Source: Chamaecyparis obtusa (lineage: Eukaryota > Streptophyta > Pinopsida > Cupressales > Cupressaceae). Taken from it: 64,000 nt of DNA. The DNA is taken from positions 1,571,001 to 1,635,000 of the forward strand of contig BSBK01002160.1 of the NCBI GenBank assembly GCA_027943335.1, in the 5' to 3' direction. The notes beneath the pieces were generated by a model. The model made no database searches, was not told the DNA's origin, and saw nothing but the letters and a program-made list of their open reading frames with translations. Every line of letters begins with the position of its first letter. Positions within the stretch are counted from its first letter, which is position 1. Both the position numbers and the translations under genes were made by a program. Positions 12,792 through 23,793 of the stretch are shown piece by piece.

Positions 12792-15260
12792 TGTTATCAC
12801 TCAGAAAAAATTTTCATGGCTCTAGCATTTTTCTTCTGGTCTCTGTAATTTTTTTTAGGTCTTTGGCCTTAAACCCTTGGTAAAATTTCATAAATCTAGC
12901 CGTTTTAGTGAGAATACCCTAAGTCTACCTAGGCCCCGTTCTAATTTTATGTTACCTTTTCGGGCCACTTAAAAGTCCTAAAATGCATGTGCTTTATATT
13001 TTTGGTTGGTCCCCATTTAATTTCTTCCTATGTTTTTACCCCTGGCGGCCTTTAATTTTTCCTATAGTCCTCAGTGCCTATTTTTTTCCCTAAAGCCTAA
13101 GTCCTGCACTTTAATTTTTCCTATGTTTTGGCTTAGCATTTCCTGGGCCCAGCTCATTAACACTATCTTAATCCTACGGTTGTCATAAGTTCGCAAGGGT
13201 ATTGTCAGAGGCTTGCGATCTTACGACGGCCATTGATTCTCTTTTATGACGTAACCTTTCAATATAGATGGGTCCACTGCCAGGTAAGCATAGTTGGTGG
13301 TTTTTGATTGGTCCACAGGGTAATATGCTAGCAGTTGTTAGTGGGACCTAGTTTTCAAACTTGTCAGAGGGTCCTAACATCTGCAGAGGATAGATGGTGG
13401 GTGAGTTTTCTCATGGATTATGTCAGAGGTTTGAGATTATGCGCCGACCATTGATTCTACCTTTTTCAAAGGTGATAAATAAAGGTGGGTCTCTTGCCAT
13501 GTCATGCTATCGTGCAAGTTTCTTATTGGTCATGTCAGTGATTAGTTAGATTTTCTATCAGGCGGGCCTGGTATCTCAGTGACCTTTTGATCCTGGGGTT
13601 GTCATATGATTGCATGGAATATTTCCAAGCCATGCGATCATGCGATGACCGTCGATTTGGAATCAAGGGGAGGTCAGTGGGACCTATGTTAGACATAGCG
13701 GATTGGGCGTGTTCTCATTAGTCCAGGTGTGCTGAGGTTGATTTGTCAGTGGGTCTACCAGTTTGTAAAGAGGTTAAAGTGTCGCATGATCTCTTAGTTG
13801 TCATTACACTGCAAGGGTAAGTTGCATGATGGATAAGTCAGTGGTGTAGCAACAACTATCGATCTTCACTAAAGATGAAAAGCCTGCTTGGTGGGTCCTT
13901 TGCGCTAGTTGTCACTGGCGTGCTATTTTCTTATTCACTGGGTTGTTATCTAGGTGGCGGCTAACTATTCTAGGTCCCGTGGTCATTTTAAAGATAAATG
14001 GAGATCTCACCTCCCATCTGATCTGCCAGGAAAAGGAAAAGATCGATGATCACATTTTAAACCTTGTCGGGGTAGCCATTGTGTTTCAAATTTGAATTTC
14101 CTGAGACATTTCCAATGATAGAAAGGACTAGTTTTAATTGCTTTTGAGGCTGAATTTGATTTGTTTGGTGGTGCCGATGCTTGCAGTGTGGTCCAGGGTG
14201 TTCCATGATCATTTACAGGGGTCTATACTATGTTTTTTGTGCTTGAGGCATGTTGCAGGTGGCCAAACAAGTTGACATTTTCAGCATTTTCATTGTTCTT
14301 AGTACCTTCTCAGTGAATTTGTCATGATTGAGGATCTCTCCAGGATCTTCTTTCTCCTGGTTGCCTGGGTTTCTTTTGTTGTAATAAATTTGTGACCATT
14401 TTTAGTTGGTCTAGTGGGTGAAACCCTAACCCTAGTCATCTGTAGCTTGTTGCATCCTGTTTTGGGATTTCAAGATGACTAGGGGAGTATATATTGTGGT
14501 ATTTTTGACTTAGTAGAGGTTCCAAAACTTTCTTATTTGGTCCCTGGTTGTTGATGGTATTATACTAAATAAGAAGAGCTTGGATTTTGTGTCTTGTTCC
14601 TAGCACCTGTCTTCTTGGTAATGTATTGATTCTGAAAGTTAATGAGAATACACTTGAATTCCTATCTCAAACTTTTGATTCTCTTCTTGTTCTGATTGTG
14701 GATTCATATATGTTAAGGTCACAAAGTTGATTAGCATATGGTAAACAAAGAGTATTGTGAGGTCAACTTGGAGTTCCTAACAAAGTTAGGATTAAAGCCT
14801 TTTGGGTGATTTCAGTGAGTTCATTTGTTAGATTGGAATTTGATGATCCTGTTTAGGAGTGAGAGGGATAATAGGCAAAGCACTTACTCTGAGTTTATGT
14901 GTATTTGCCTTAAGGTTTTAGCTTGATATATGTTATTAAGTGACTCTTTGCCCTGGGATAAGGTAGTGATCTATTCTTTGGAAGCAGCCCATCATCATCA
15001 ATCATACACACATATATAAATGATAAAATCTTTAATCAATTAGTAAGGGGTATAAATGTCTATTAGTTAGTGATTCCTTTCAAGAAGTCAATCAAGGGTA
15101 CACCCACCTGAGCATCTTGGATCAAAGTGTAGGAGGATCTCTTTGATCCTTGTTAATTGGCCCTTTTACTTGCAGACTTTGGAGTGGTGATAGAGTCGGT
15201 GACATTAAATTGTCAATCATAGTGTAAACTTGCAAGTTGAAACCAAAATGAAAACCAATA
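12792..15260 (+). repeat. Gypsy-1 3' LTR
   Basis: A 2469 bp copy of 3096-5565. The terminal CA has become TA (CCAATA against CCAACA in the 5' copy), another C-to-T change. It is followed by the target duplication GTTCC. Confidence 0.95.
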
Positions 15261-15265
15261 GTTCC

Positions 15266-17049
15266 AATCACATTATTGTCACTAGGTCTAGGGACCAATT
15301 CCCATGTATCATTCTTAACTATCTGATCTAGCTCTTCTTTCATTGCTTCATGCCAATCTAAATCATTACATGCATCTTCAACACTTAGGGGTTGAATTTT
15401 TTAAAGTAAACATACTACTTCATCAACTATTAAACTTTTTTCCTTTGATCTTGTCATGACTTTTCTATTCTGATCTCCAATGATATTTTTTTTTGAATGG
15501 TATCTAGATGTGAATTTTACAACATTAGGTGTGACTCTCTCATTAATCTTCTATGATTATTCTTTACTTGTTTCAGGATCATTGAATAATACATCAATAG
15601 TGTCAAGCGTTTCTTCAACAACTATTTCTCTACTGATAGGACTAGGTTCTTCTTCAATCATATGTTCATAATCATGATATCTCTCTTGAATCATACAATT
15701 TTTATCAATCTTTACATGAGCACTTTCAATGATCTTCTTCAATCTTAAGTTAAAACATATATAAGCTTTTCTTTTAGTAGAGTAACCAAGAAAAATACCT
15801 TCATCGCTTCTTGCATCAAACTTGCCAATAACTTCATCTCTCTTGACGTAGCACTTGCTTCCAAATATTCTAAAGTATTTTACTATAGGAACATTTCCAA
15901 ACCTCACAAGGTGTCTTATCTATTCCTAGCCTTAATTGAATTCTATTGATAGTATAGGCTGCATTATTAACTGCATCTCTCCAATAGGTGTGTGCAACCT
16001 TTCTTTCAATCATGATAGTGCACGTTGTGTCAAGTATGATCGTATTTCTTCTTTCTACAATTCCATTTTGATGAGGGGTTCGAGGTGCACTTAGCTATCT
16101 CTTTATCCCATGTTCTTCATAATACTCATAAAATTTTTCAAAGGTGAATTCTCCTCCTCTATCTGATCTCAATTATGTAATCTTTAATCTAGACTCATTT
16201 TCAACTTTATCTTTGAATATCTTGAACTTCTCAAATGCTTCAGATTTATCTTTAAGAACACAACCCACATCATTCTAGAATAATCATCAACAAACAAAAT
16301 GAATTACCTTTCACCAAAGTATGATCTTGTTTGAGTTGGTCCACGTAAGTCTATATGCACTAGATCCAATTTGTTCTCTACCGAATTATGTTTTCTTTTG
16401 AATGAATTCCTATCATGTTTTCCCATCACACATTCCCTGCATATTGTATCAACAGGTTTTACAATACTAGGAAGGTCTCTTACTGCCTTTACATTTCTTA
16501 TCTTTACTATGTTTTCAACATTGATGTGGCATAGTCTTTTGTTCCGTAACCAATGGTCATCTACTTTAGCAACAAAACAACTTGCTTCTAAATTAAGCTA
16601 AAAAACATTACCTTTTGTCTTTGAACTTGATGCAATCATTATTCCTTCTTTTCTATTAATAATACATTTATTATCTTTGAATTCCAACTGATATCCTTTG
16701 TCAAGAAACTGTCCAACACTTAGTAGGTTATGTTGTAAACCATCAACAGATAGAACATCATCAGTATTATTCTTTCCATCCAAGGTGATAGATCCTCTAC
16801 CTATAATAGGTTTGGAAGTGTTGTCTCCAAATATAACCATGCCACCTTTGTACTTATCCGGATGTAAAAATCTATCTTTTTCTCCTATCATGTGATGTGA
16901 GCAACCGTTGTCAATGATCCAGTCTATTCTAATGCATGCTTGTGAAATTAATGCCAATTCTTGTGCTTTCTTTTCATCTTCAATATCCACTTCATCAAGC
17001 ATTTTCTCCATATCTTCAATAGTAATGAATCCAATTTCATCTTCTACTA
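15266..17049 (-). pseudogene. Copia-1 protease, integrase and RT start
   Basis: Minus strand, in order. Protease: WIIDNGCSHHMIG near 16915, where the active-site Ser-Gly is changed to Asn-Gly. A strand follows with GRGSITLDGK and HNLLSVGQFLD. The GAG-pre-integrase zinc region and the integrase core (about 16580-15950) are readable only across several shifts, with DLVHIDL, LRSDRGGEF and HQNGIVERRN. The C-terminal FGSKCYVKRDE and IFLGYSTKRKAY lie near 15800. The RT start KNDTWELV lies near 15310, and the reading breaks at the GTTCC target where Gypsy-1 entered. The NGC change in the protease suggests that the source copy, or this one, was inactive. Confidence 0.88.
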
Positions 17050-17974
17050 AATCTTCATATGATACTCCATCTCCAACATAGTAACATTCTTTTGTATACT
17101 TAGGCTTGTAATTAGTTTTGAACTTCTTGACTCTTGTAGAATACTTAGATGCAAAGTGACCAATCTTTTTACATGAAAAACATTTGAATGGTTATTAACC
17201 TTCATATTTTCCTTTTCCTTTTCTTTCTTTCTTAGCAATAATAGCAATGAAATCATCTAGTTCTTTATCCTCATCATCATCATCAAATTTACCAGAAGTG
17301 TTCAAGGATTTCTTACCATGGACTGAAGCTTTGAAGGTTGTCTCACTTTTAGGCTTTGTCTTCAAACTTGATATCTCAAATGCTGAAATCTTGCTGATTA
17401 AGGTCTCTCTTCTGAAGTATTTTGAAAACTGTATAGTCTCATCTAGGATGTTTATCTTGCTCTCATATTCTACTATCAGAGTAGTCATCAACTTATCCAT
17501 TATGTGATCTTCTTCTAAAATTTCTCCACCATTGTTTCTGATTCCTGCAACTGCTTCATTTATTCTTTGATTGTAGTCTCTGATGTTCCCTTTAGGTAGC
17601 ATCTCCAATGTATTGTACTTTTTCTTCCATGTCTTTCTGCGCACATTCTTGGCTTGGATGTCTCCTTCAAACATGTCTTCTAGATACTTCCATATCTTGT
17701 AGGCTTTATCTACTTTCTTGATATCTAAAAACCCATTGTCAGAAAAGACACTGATAAGGGCTTCTTTGGCAATTGCATTTTGAGTGAAAATTTTCTTTTT
17801 CTAAATAGTTGCATCTTCTTTTGCAAGATCTGACAAAGAGGGAATCTGAACTTCTCTAGTAGCTACTTCAAAAATCTCAAAACCAATGCACTGCAAATGT
17901 GTTGTCATTTTGTTCTTCTAGTCTAGATAATTCTCTCCATGAAACTTACGACTTTCCTTTCTAAAGAATGTCAT
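17050..17974 (-). pseudogene. Copia-1 gag
   Basis: The start codon is read at 17972-17974 on the minus strand, about 40 bases inside the primer site. The protein shows the copia gag helices: KVDKAYKIWKYLE (about 17705), RRKTWKKKYNTLEML and NGGEILEEDHIMDKLM. An acidic stretch and a zinc knuckle follow, with CFSCKKIGHFASKY near 17165 (the last Cys replaced by Tyr). In-frame stops occur near 17932, 17800 and 17193. It is preceded by the LTR and primer site and followed by the protease in the same orientation. Confidence 0.85.
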
Positions 17975-18016
17975 CTGATCAACCTCAAGTTGTTAAACTT
18001 TCTCTCTAAGGCACTT

Positions 18017-18029
18017 GGATATGATACCA
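18017..18029 (-). other. Copia-1 primer binding site
   Basis: The minus strand reads TGGTATCATATCC, two bases inside the 5' LTR. It is a mutated version of the initiator tRNA-Met complement TGGTATCAGAGC used by most plant copia elements. Confidence 0.85.
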
Positions 18030-18031
18030 AT

Positions 18032-19342
18032 TATTAGGAATAGTCCCAAGAGATAATTGAGAGGTGGGGGGGGGGGGGGGGGGGGGTGAATCAGTTATCT
18101 AAAAGATTCAATTATTTATCCAATTAAGTACATAATAACATTGAGCACATACGCAATAAGATAACACTTAACACAACACCACAATTTGGTTATGAGGAAA
18201 CCCAAATAGGTAAAAACCTCAGTGGGAATTAGCACCCGCTATGAACTGCACTAGAGTATAATGATCCCTGGTAGAAGATCTTACAACCCTCTTAGGAGTT
18301 GATCTTTACAATGCATGAAGTACAATGACCTAGTCAAAGGTCAGACCCTATTAGGAGTCTTTTATAATTAACCTTGTTAAAGGTGAGGACACACTGTCTA
18401 GAGCACATTGCTCAAATGGTGAACGCTGCAACCTTCTTCATAATAGATATACACTATATCTGGATCTTGGTGAGATGGAAAGTAGACCTTCTATCTTGAT
18501 CAGTTCCAATGAATGGAATACACTCTCTTCTTCTTCACATAGATCTTCAACTGATGATTGACTATCTCAGTACATTTGTATCTTCTGCTCTGCTCTCACA
18601 ATCACACTTAGAAATCATAATTGACTGGCGGTAAGTATATTTCTCCAAATGATATAATCAAGTTAGCCTATTAGAACTTCCTTGAAGTCATATTAGAGAA
18701 ACAATATAACTCTTCAATAACATCTCTAATGGCTAAACCAAGCACACAACACAAATAGGACCACACAACTCAATATGAGTAGACGCGTCACTTCACATAG
18801 CCGGCTCCACCAAATTAACTAAAAATTTATTCTCATGCTAAAATATGTAATGTTCTCTTAACCAAACATTCTTAACTCATCACCAAACATGAAACCAAAC
18901 ATACATATCAAAATGATAGGCGCAACTGCTAAAATAATATAAACACTATCGACTCCATTAGATAATCTCAGGAAACTATAACTAACAAATAGAAACATAA
19001 TTACTCAACTTTAACTGCACAACTAACTCTTTGTCCATGAACATAGCATCATAAACATATCTTCAACACAAATATAAATGTGCAAGGCTCCATCATAACC
19101 ATACTGAAAATCACATACAAAACTCTTCCTGTAACACTGTCAGGAACACTACTGATACAAACAACTACACAAATGTTTGCACTCAGAATCAACCTCTGCA
19201 TCTATGATATCATGCTGATAACATATCTAAGAAAGATATGCTCAAGACTCTCTACATAAGACTTCAATGCATGTTTCTTACCATAGTTTGTCATCAATGA
19301 CAAATATATAGTCAACACTGGCTTGCTAGAAAATCTCCAACA
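18032..19342 (-). repeat. Copia-1 5' LTR, with G21 run
   Basis: Full-length partner of 32-1314. On the plus strand its first two bases are TA instead of TG. A run of 21 G occupies 18066-18086 where the other LTR has 9. Confidence 0.9.
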
Positions 19343-20756
19343 ATATCATAATCCTTAAGAAGCTTGTTCCCATCATTTATTCCATTAGAAAAGTATTGAA
19401 AATCCATAAATCATTTGGGATTTCAAAAGAAGTGTGCGTAGAGCTCTCTAATAAATATTCATTTTTTTTACTGGAGCATGATTGCTCACAATTCCAAAAG
19501 CTAGATTCATTCTGTGGGCCATGCAGTGAATGCCAATAATGTAGGGTGCACAAGAAGTTTCTATCTTTATGCAAAGACCATTCCTATGACCTTTCATTAC
19601 TAAAGCTCCATCTTCTCTAACACACACCAAATTTTTGGAAATCGTCGTCTCATCCATACCTCCATATTAAATTAGATAACTCTTTAGTAGTTGAAATAAA
19701 TTTTTTTCTATCGCACTAATGTTCATTTTAGAAATAGCTATTAGATGAGGCTAGCAGACATGATTCTATTCAATATAAACATGCATGCATACCCATGAAG
19801 TGTTATCTACTATTGTAACTTCATCTAAAGATAATGCAATAAAGTTTGACTCTCTTATTTTTGCCTTTACATCTTCTTTTTCAACCTGAACAATATAACT
19901 TTCCCATTCCCATCCACTATTTATTGACCAGTGAATGTTAGGATAGTTAGGAGATTTAAAAATGTGTAATAAATTGCTCACTAGTGGGTAGTCTATCATA
20001 GCACACCCTTTGCACAAAATATAAAATACAACACTTAACTAAAGAGATTTTCCCAGTTGTTATATTTGCATTCCTTTTCTAAGAAAAGCTTCAATAGAGC
20101 CTTTGACTACAATAGGATTTGTCTTTAATTTATTGTGAAAATAAATTTCTCTAGAATTCTTAACATGCTTACATTACTCCTTTCTTTTCCTTCTTATCAC
20201 CGATTGTTGAACTCCATCTATCATTTTTTTTTGTAAACTTTACCCATATGATTTTCTATGGTGTCAATTTTTAGCTACAACCTCTTTTCCTTGTTATATT
20301 TCCAAGTGTAAATCTTACACCTTCATTCTATTGGAGTCTCACCTTCAATTATATTCTCCATTACTTCAATGAATGGATACTTTGACACCCATTTAATTTG
20401 AAAATTGCTCCTTGACATATCCCACTCTTGATCCCTTTTTATATGGGCTTTATGTTCCCCTTGTGCGCATTATCATCTATGGCATTATCACGCAAGTCAA
20501 TTATATCATTTTGGCTAACCTGGGTATCTACCATAAAATCTTCTTCAAGTTCATCATGATTTGAGATATCAATTTTGTTTCCTTCTTCAATATGTGGTGG
20601 AGGTTGTAAATCTTGTACTTGTACTTGTGATGATGTACCTTCCTATTTTTCACCACAATCTTTGCCAATGCTAAAGTACAAAGAAAACATTCTGCATTTT
20701 TCTAGCCTCTCTTGGTCTTCCTCACATTCAAGATTCCTACCCTTCTTGTTTGACAT
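19343..20756 (-). pseudogene. hAT-superfamily transposase (DUF4371/KIAA1586-type), part right of Copia-1
   Basis: Read on the minus strand from an ATG at 20756 (MSNKKGRNLE). Next come WVSKYPFIEVM near 20370, the catalytic-core strand SNFIALSLDEVTIVDNTSW (about 19845-19790), LVCVREDGALVMKGHRNGL (19620) and IHCMAHRMNLAFGIV (19530), ending at FEIPNDLWIF and the Copia-1 junction. The A-H-R-x-N-L motif and the S-x-D-E-x-T strand are typical of hAT transposases of this branch. Several stops and frameshifts separate the blocks. The zinc-finger region (about 20300) is poorly preserved. The remainder continues at 1-31 and off the window. Terminal inverted repeats of the hAT element were not located. 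Confidence 0.75.
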
Positions 20757-21640
20757 CCCAACGAAATAAAGTCTGAAAAAGAATATCAACTTGTTGAAGA
20801 AGTAATAATAGACTATATGATTCATTGGCCCTACGACCTATAATCTAGATGTTTGAGGTCTCTCAAGTGACCATTGATGGGTCCCCACTGAATAATAATG
20901 AACTCAACAATGCAAACATATAGAGATGAATTCAGAATAATATTATAACACTTCAAAAATATGATCACTTACCTTTAGGCCACTAGCAGTTGTCAATGCA
21001 GTCAACAACAATGGTTGTTCCTAGTCTGAAACTTTTCTATTGATCTGTATTGAGAGCTCACTACTCAAAACCAACCAAATTGTATAGAGATAAATATGAT
21101 CTTTGAATATATTTATACCAATCCTTATTTGGTGAACTTGGTGAGAAGTTTATAAGGTATACAAATATTTGGAAAATTCCACTTAACTATAACATGTCTT
21201 ATGTAATTCTTGAGGTGATTATGGGCCATCCAATTAATTGGAAATTATAATAGAGTTGGAAAAATTAGGGTGAATTGAGACACACTTCTACACAATGTTA
21301 AGAAAATTGGGTCCTCTTGGTCAATAAATTTATATAGCTATTGGCGAATTATGGCTATCTATTAAGATAACCTCAGAAAGTGTAGGTGAAAATATTAAAT
21401 TTACCGTGTGGAAAATGTAGATTCTATGGTGAAATATTGATAGAGATATAATTAATTACATAAAACAATGGGTGATTGGGCCATGCATTGGACTAAATAT
21501 TTATAAAGTCCCAAGAGAAGTGCCGACCCCAATCAGTATAATTTATTCTTTGAATTCTGGGTTGCCAACATGAAACATTCACCAGTTAGCAAATATTTAC
21601 CACTAAAATTTTTCATTTTGGTGGTGACTGTTATAAGAGG
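20757..21640. other. Upstream flank of the hAT pseudogene, no gene recognised
   Basis: AT-rich, non-repetitive to the eye. May hold the 5' untranslated part and terminal repeat of the hAT element, but I could not define either. Confidence 0.4.
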
Positions 21641-22560
21641 AATGGATTTCATGTGCTTTCCCCCTCCCCTATCCTTTCTCTTTAGTGGTTCCCCTTTGTC
21701 TTGTTGTCATAGTTTGTGACAGGCTAAGGACTCTTGGTTGTAGGGTTTCTTCTTGTGGTAGGTTGTGACTTTCTCTAGTGGATGCACATTATTATGTCCA
21801 TGGCCTTCCTCTTCCTTTCACTTCTATGGGTGTCCTCTTTCCTACTAATCTCTTTTGGTGTTGGTGGTGGCAAGTTCTTGGTTACAAGGCTTTTGTTGGA
21901 GTTTGGGAGTGAGTTTTTTAAGGGGGTGAACTTTGAGGATCTTATTCCTTATCTCATCTCTTTGCACTGGGTTCCATTTACTCAACAAATTTATTTGTTC
22001 TCAGCTATAAATCCTATAGAGGTTATTGGAATTTCTATAGAAGTAAAGTTATTTTTTAGCCAAGAGGTTGTGGTTACTTCTGGGATTATCTTTTATTATT
22101 TTGGTGATTCCTATAGAGGTGGAATCTTGTGGTGCTAGAGATGGTCTTTTTGTGAGAAGGTGCTATTTTTTGAAGGTTGAGGGAGCCTTTCAAAACCCCT
22201 TGGCTCTGATCCTTAGACTTGGTCTTTTGGCCCTTCACTGGCTTTTGGGAGGCTCTTTTGTTTCTGGTTGCGGGATCAATGCAAAGCCCATGTTTTAGGT
22301 TGTGGGAGCCTGTGAAAACTCTCCCAAGGTTGAGGGAACATTTCAAAATGCTTGATGTAAGGTGTTAAGACTTAGGGAACCTTTCAAAACCCTGTGCTTT
22401 GTTGTGAGGCATTGGCCTTTGATGGCTAGGCCCTTCTCTTCTTACTTATTTTTAAGGTTGTTGTTTATGTGTTGGTTTCTAGCTACTAGCTTGTAAAGAT
22501 CTATCGCTTGCAATTAGTAGTTTAGATGGGGTTCTAGATCTCTCTCAAAATCTTGTTGTT
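21641..22560 (+). other. GT-rich unidentified block
   Basis: Distinctly richer in G and T than its surroundings. A 118-codon frame starts at 21782 with a hydrophobic N-terminus (MHIIMSMAFLFLSLLWVSSF). The phrase P-I-E-V recurs (near 22015, 22033 and 22103). The same phrase recurs in the LINE-like retroposon on the opposite strand (24064-24303), so the two blocks may be related repeat sequences. The later part repeats a phrase like GAACCTTTCAAAACCC. I do not recognise a protein family and do not claim a gene. Confidence 0.3.
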
Positions 22561-23778
22561 AAAAGGTTTTGGGGTCCCTTCAAAACCTATTTTTCTTATC
22601 TTATTCCTTATTATAATCTTAATAATAAATGTATTGATGTTTAGATGATAATAATTAATAATAACGAAGATTAAAATTATAATTTAATTAATAATATATT
22701 AATTTTAGCTCTTTTAATTTATTTCTTTATTTATATATTTTTTAGTGATAAAATTCTTAAAAAATAGGAGTAATGGTGATACATGAATGAAATGAAATAG
22801 TTTTGAGATACAAATTAGCTTTTTATTTTAATTGTACAAAATTAAATTTCAAAGAAGTTTTTTTCTTATAGAATTTTTTGACATATTCTTTAATTTAAAT
22901 TTGGATTTATTAAAATAATATCTCTATTAAATAATTAATAAATTTTATTAATTATTTAAAAATTAAAAAATCATTTGAAATAGATATTTATCTTTAAAAT
23001 TTAACTGAATATTACATATCAAGTTGGTTGAACAACAAACCATATTAAACTACAATTCTAAACCTAATTTAAAACTTAAAAAAATAAATTCTAACTCCCA
23101 CCTTTAACCAAATTTAGAGTTTTGTAAAGGAAAAGGAAGAATGCTAACTTCAACATGCATCCTTGTGTTTGCATTTTATAGTCTTGGACCATCTATTCTC
23201 TTTGTGCCTCTTAAAGAGTTATGGCCATTATTTTGATACTTGGTAGATTAAAACCTTTTTCCTTTAATACAAATCCATACAACTAATACTTTTATGGCAT
23301 ATAAATCTTTTAACAAAAAAAATTATAACAAATTTGAGATTTAAAGAAAATATTTAAAGTATTAAAAACCCAACCATCAAAACTAATAATATTTTATATT
23401 TACTTCATAATTTATTTTGTAATTTTTAATATATTTGTTCTTTATTGATAATTTATTATACATTGTACTTGGTAATTCATTCTCTTTTCTATTCTCTCCT
23501 CTTGTACCTTTATTTCACTCTCCACAAATAATTATTTCCAAACTTACCCATTTAAATTGTTCAATCTTTATTCTTTCCAATAATTATTTAATCTAATTAT
23601 AACAAATTTCAATATACATTACTTGTGTAGGAAAAATATAAATTAATAAATGATTTGATTTATTCTACATAATTTTTATGAATAAATTGTTTTCATTTTT
23701 GAAATAATTTTATGGGCAATCTGGTTTCTATTTTAAATCAATCCTAATAATAAATAATAATTATTTTATTATTTTCTT
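22561..23778. other. AT-rich intergenic sequence
   Basis: Very AT-rich, no coding potential. It ends with a GGGCCATCT phrase shared with 25668 and 45317, so it appears to be part of the unnamed AT-rich repeat family into which the LINE-like element inserted. Confidence 0.4.
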
Positions 23779-23793
23779 TACTGGGCCATCTAT

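Larger units (their letters stand above)
3096..15260 (+). mobile_element. Gypsy-1, Ty3/gypsy (Tat-like) LTR retrotransposon
   Basis: A structurally complete element of about 12.2 kb with LTRs at 3096-5565 and 12792-15260, nested in the RT of Copia-1. The 5 bp target duplication GTTCC is perfect (3091-3095 and 15261-15265). A primer site follows the 5' LTR. The gag and protease part (5710 to about 9525) stays in one frame, and RT through integrase (to 12580) lies mostly in a second frame. The coding sequence is broken mainly by point stops. Domain order is gag, protease, an RNase H-like module, RT, degenerate gypsy RNase H, integrase. By eye the LTRs differ at about 30 of the first 380 sites, mostly by transitions, so the insertion is old. 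Confidence 0.95.
32..19342 (-). mobile_element. Copia-1, Ty1/copia LTR retrotransposon, split by Gypsy-1
   Basis: A copia element in reverse orientation. Its LTRs are at 32-1314 (3') and 18032-19342 (5'), with a tRNA-Met-type primer site next to the 5' LTR and a purine tract next to the 3' LTR. The domain order on the minus strand is gag, zinc knuckle, protease, integrase, RT, RNase H. About 7.1 kb remains once Gypsy-1 (3096-15260) is removed. The two LTRs differ at roughly 7-9% of sites by eye. Target duplications on the minus strand read GATAT at one end and AACAC at the other. They differ only by transitions, and both can derive from GACAC, which also restores the Asp-Thr-Arg-Trp reading of the hAT host gene. 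All reading frames are broken, so it is immobile. Confidence 0.9.
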
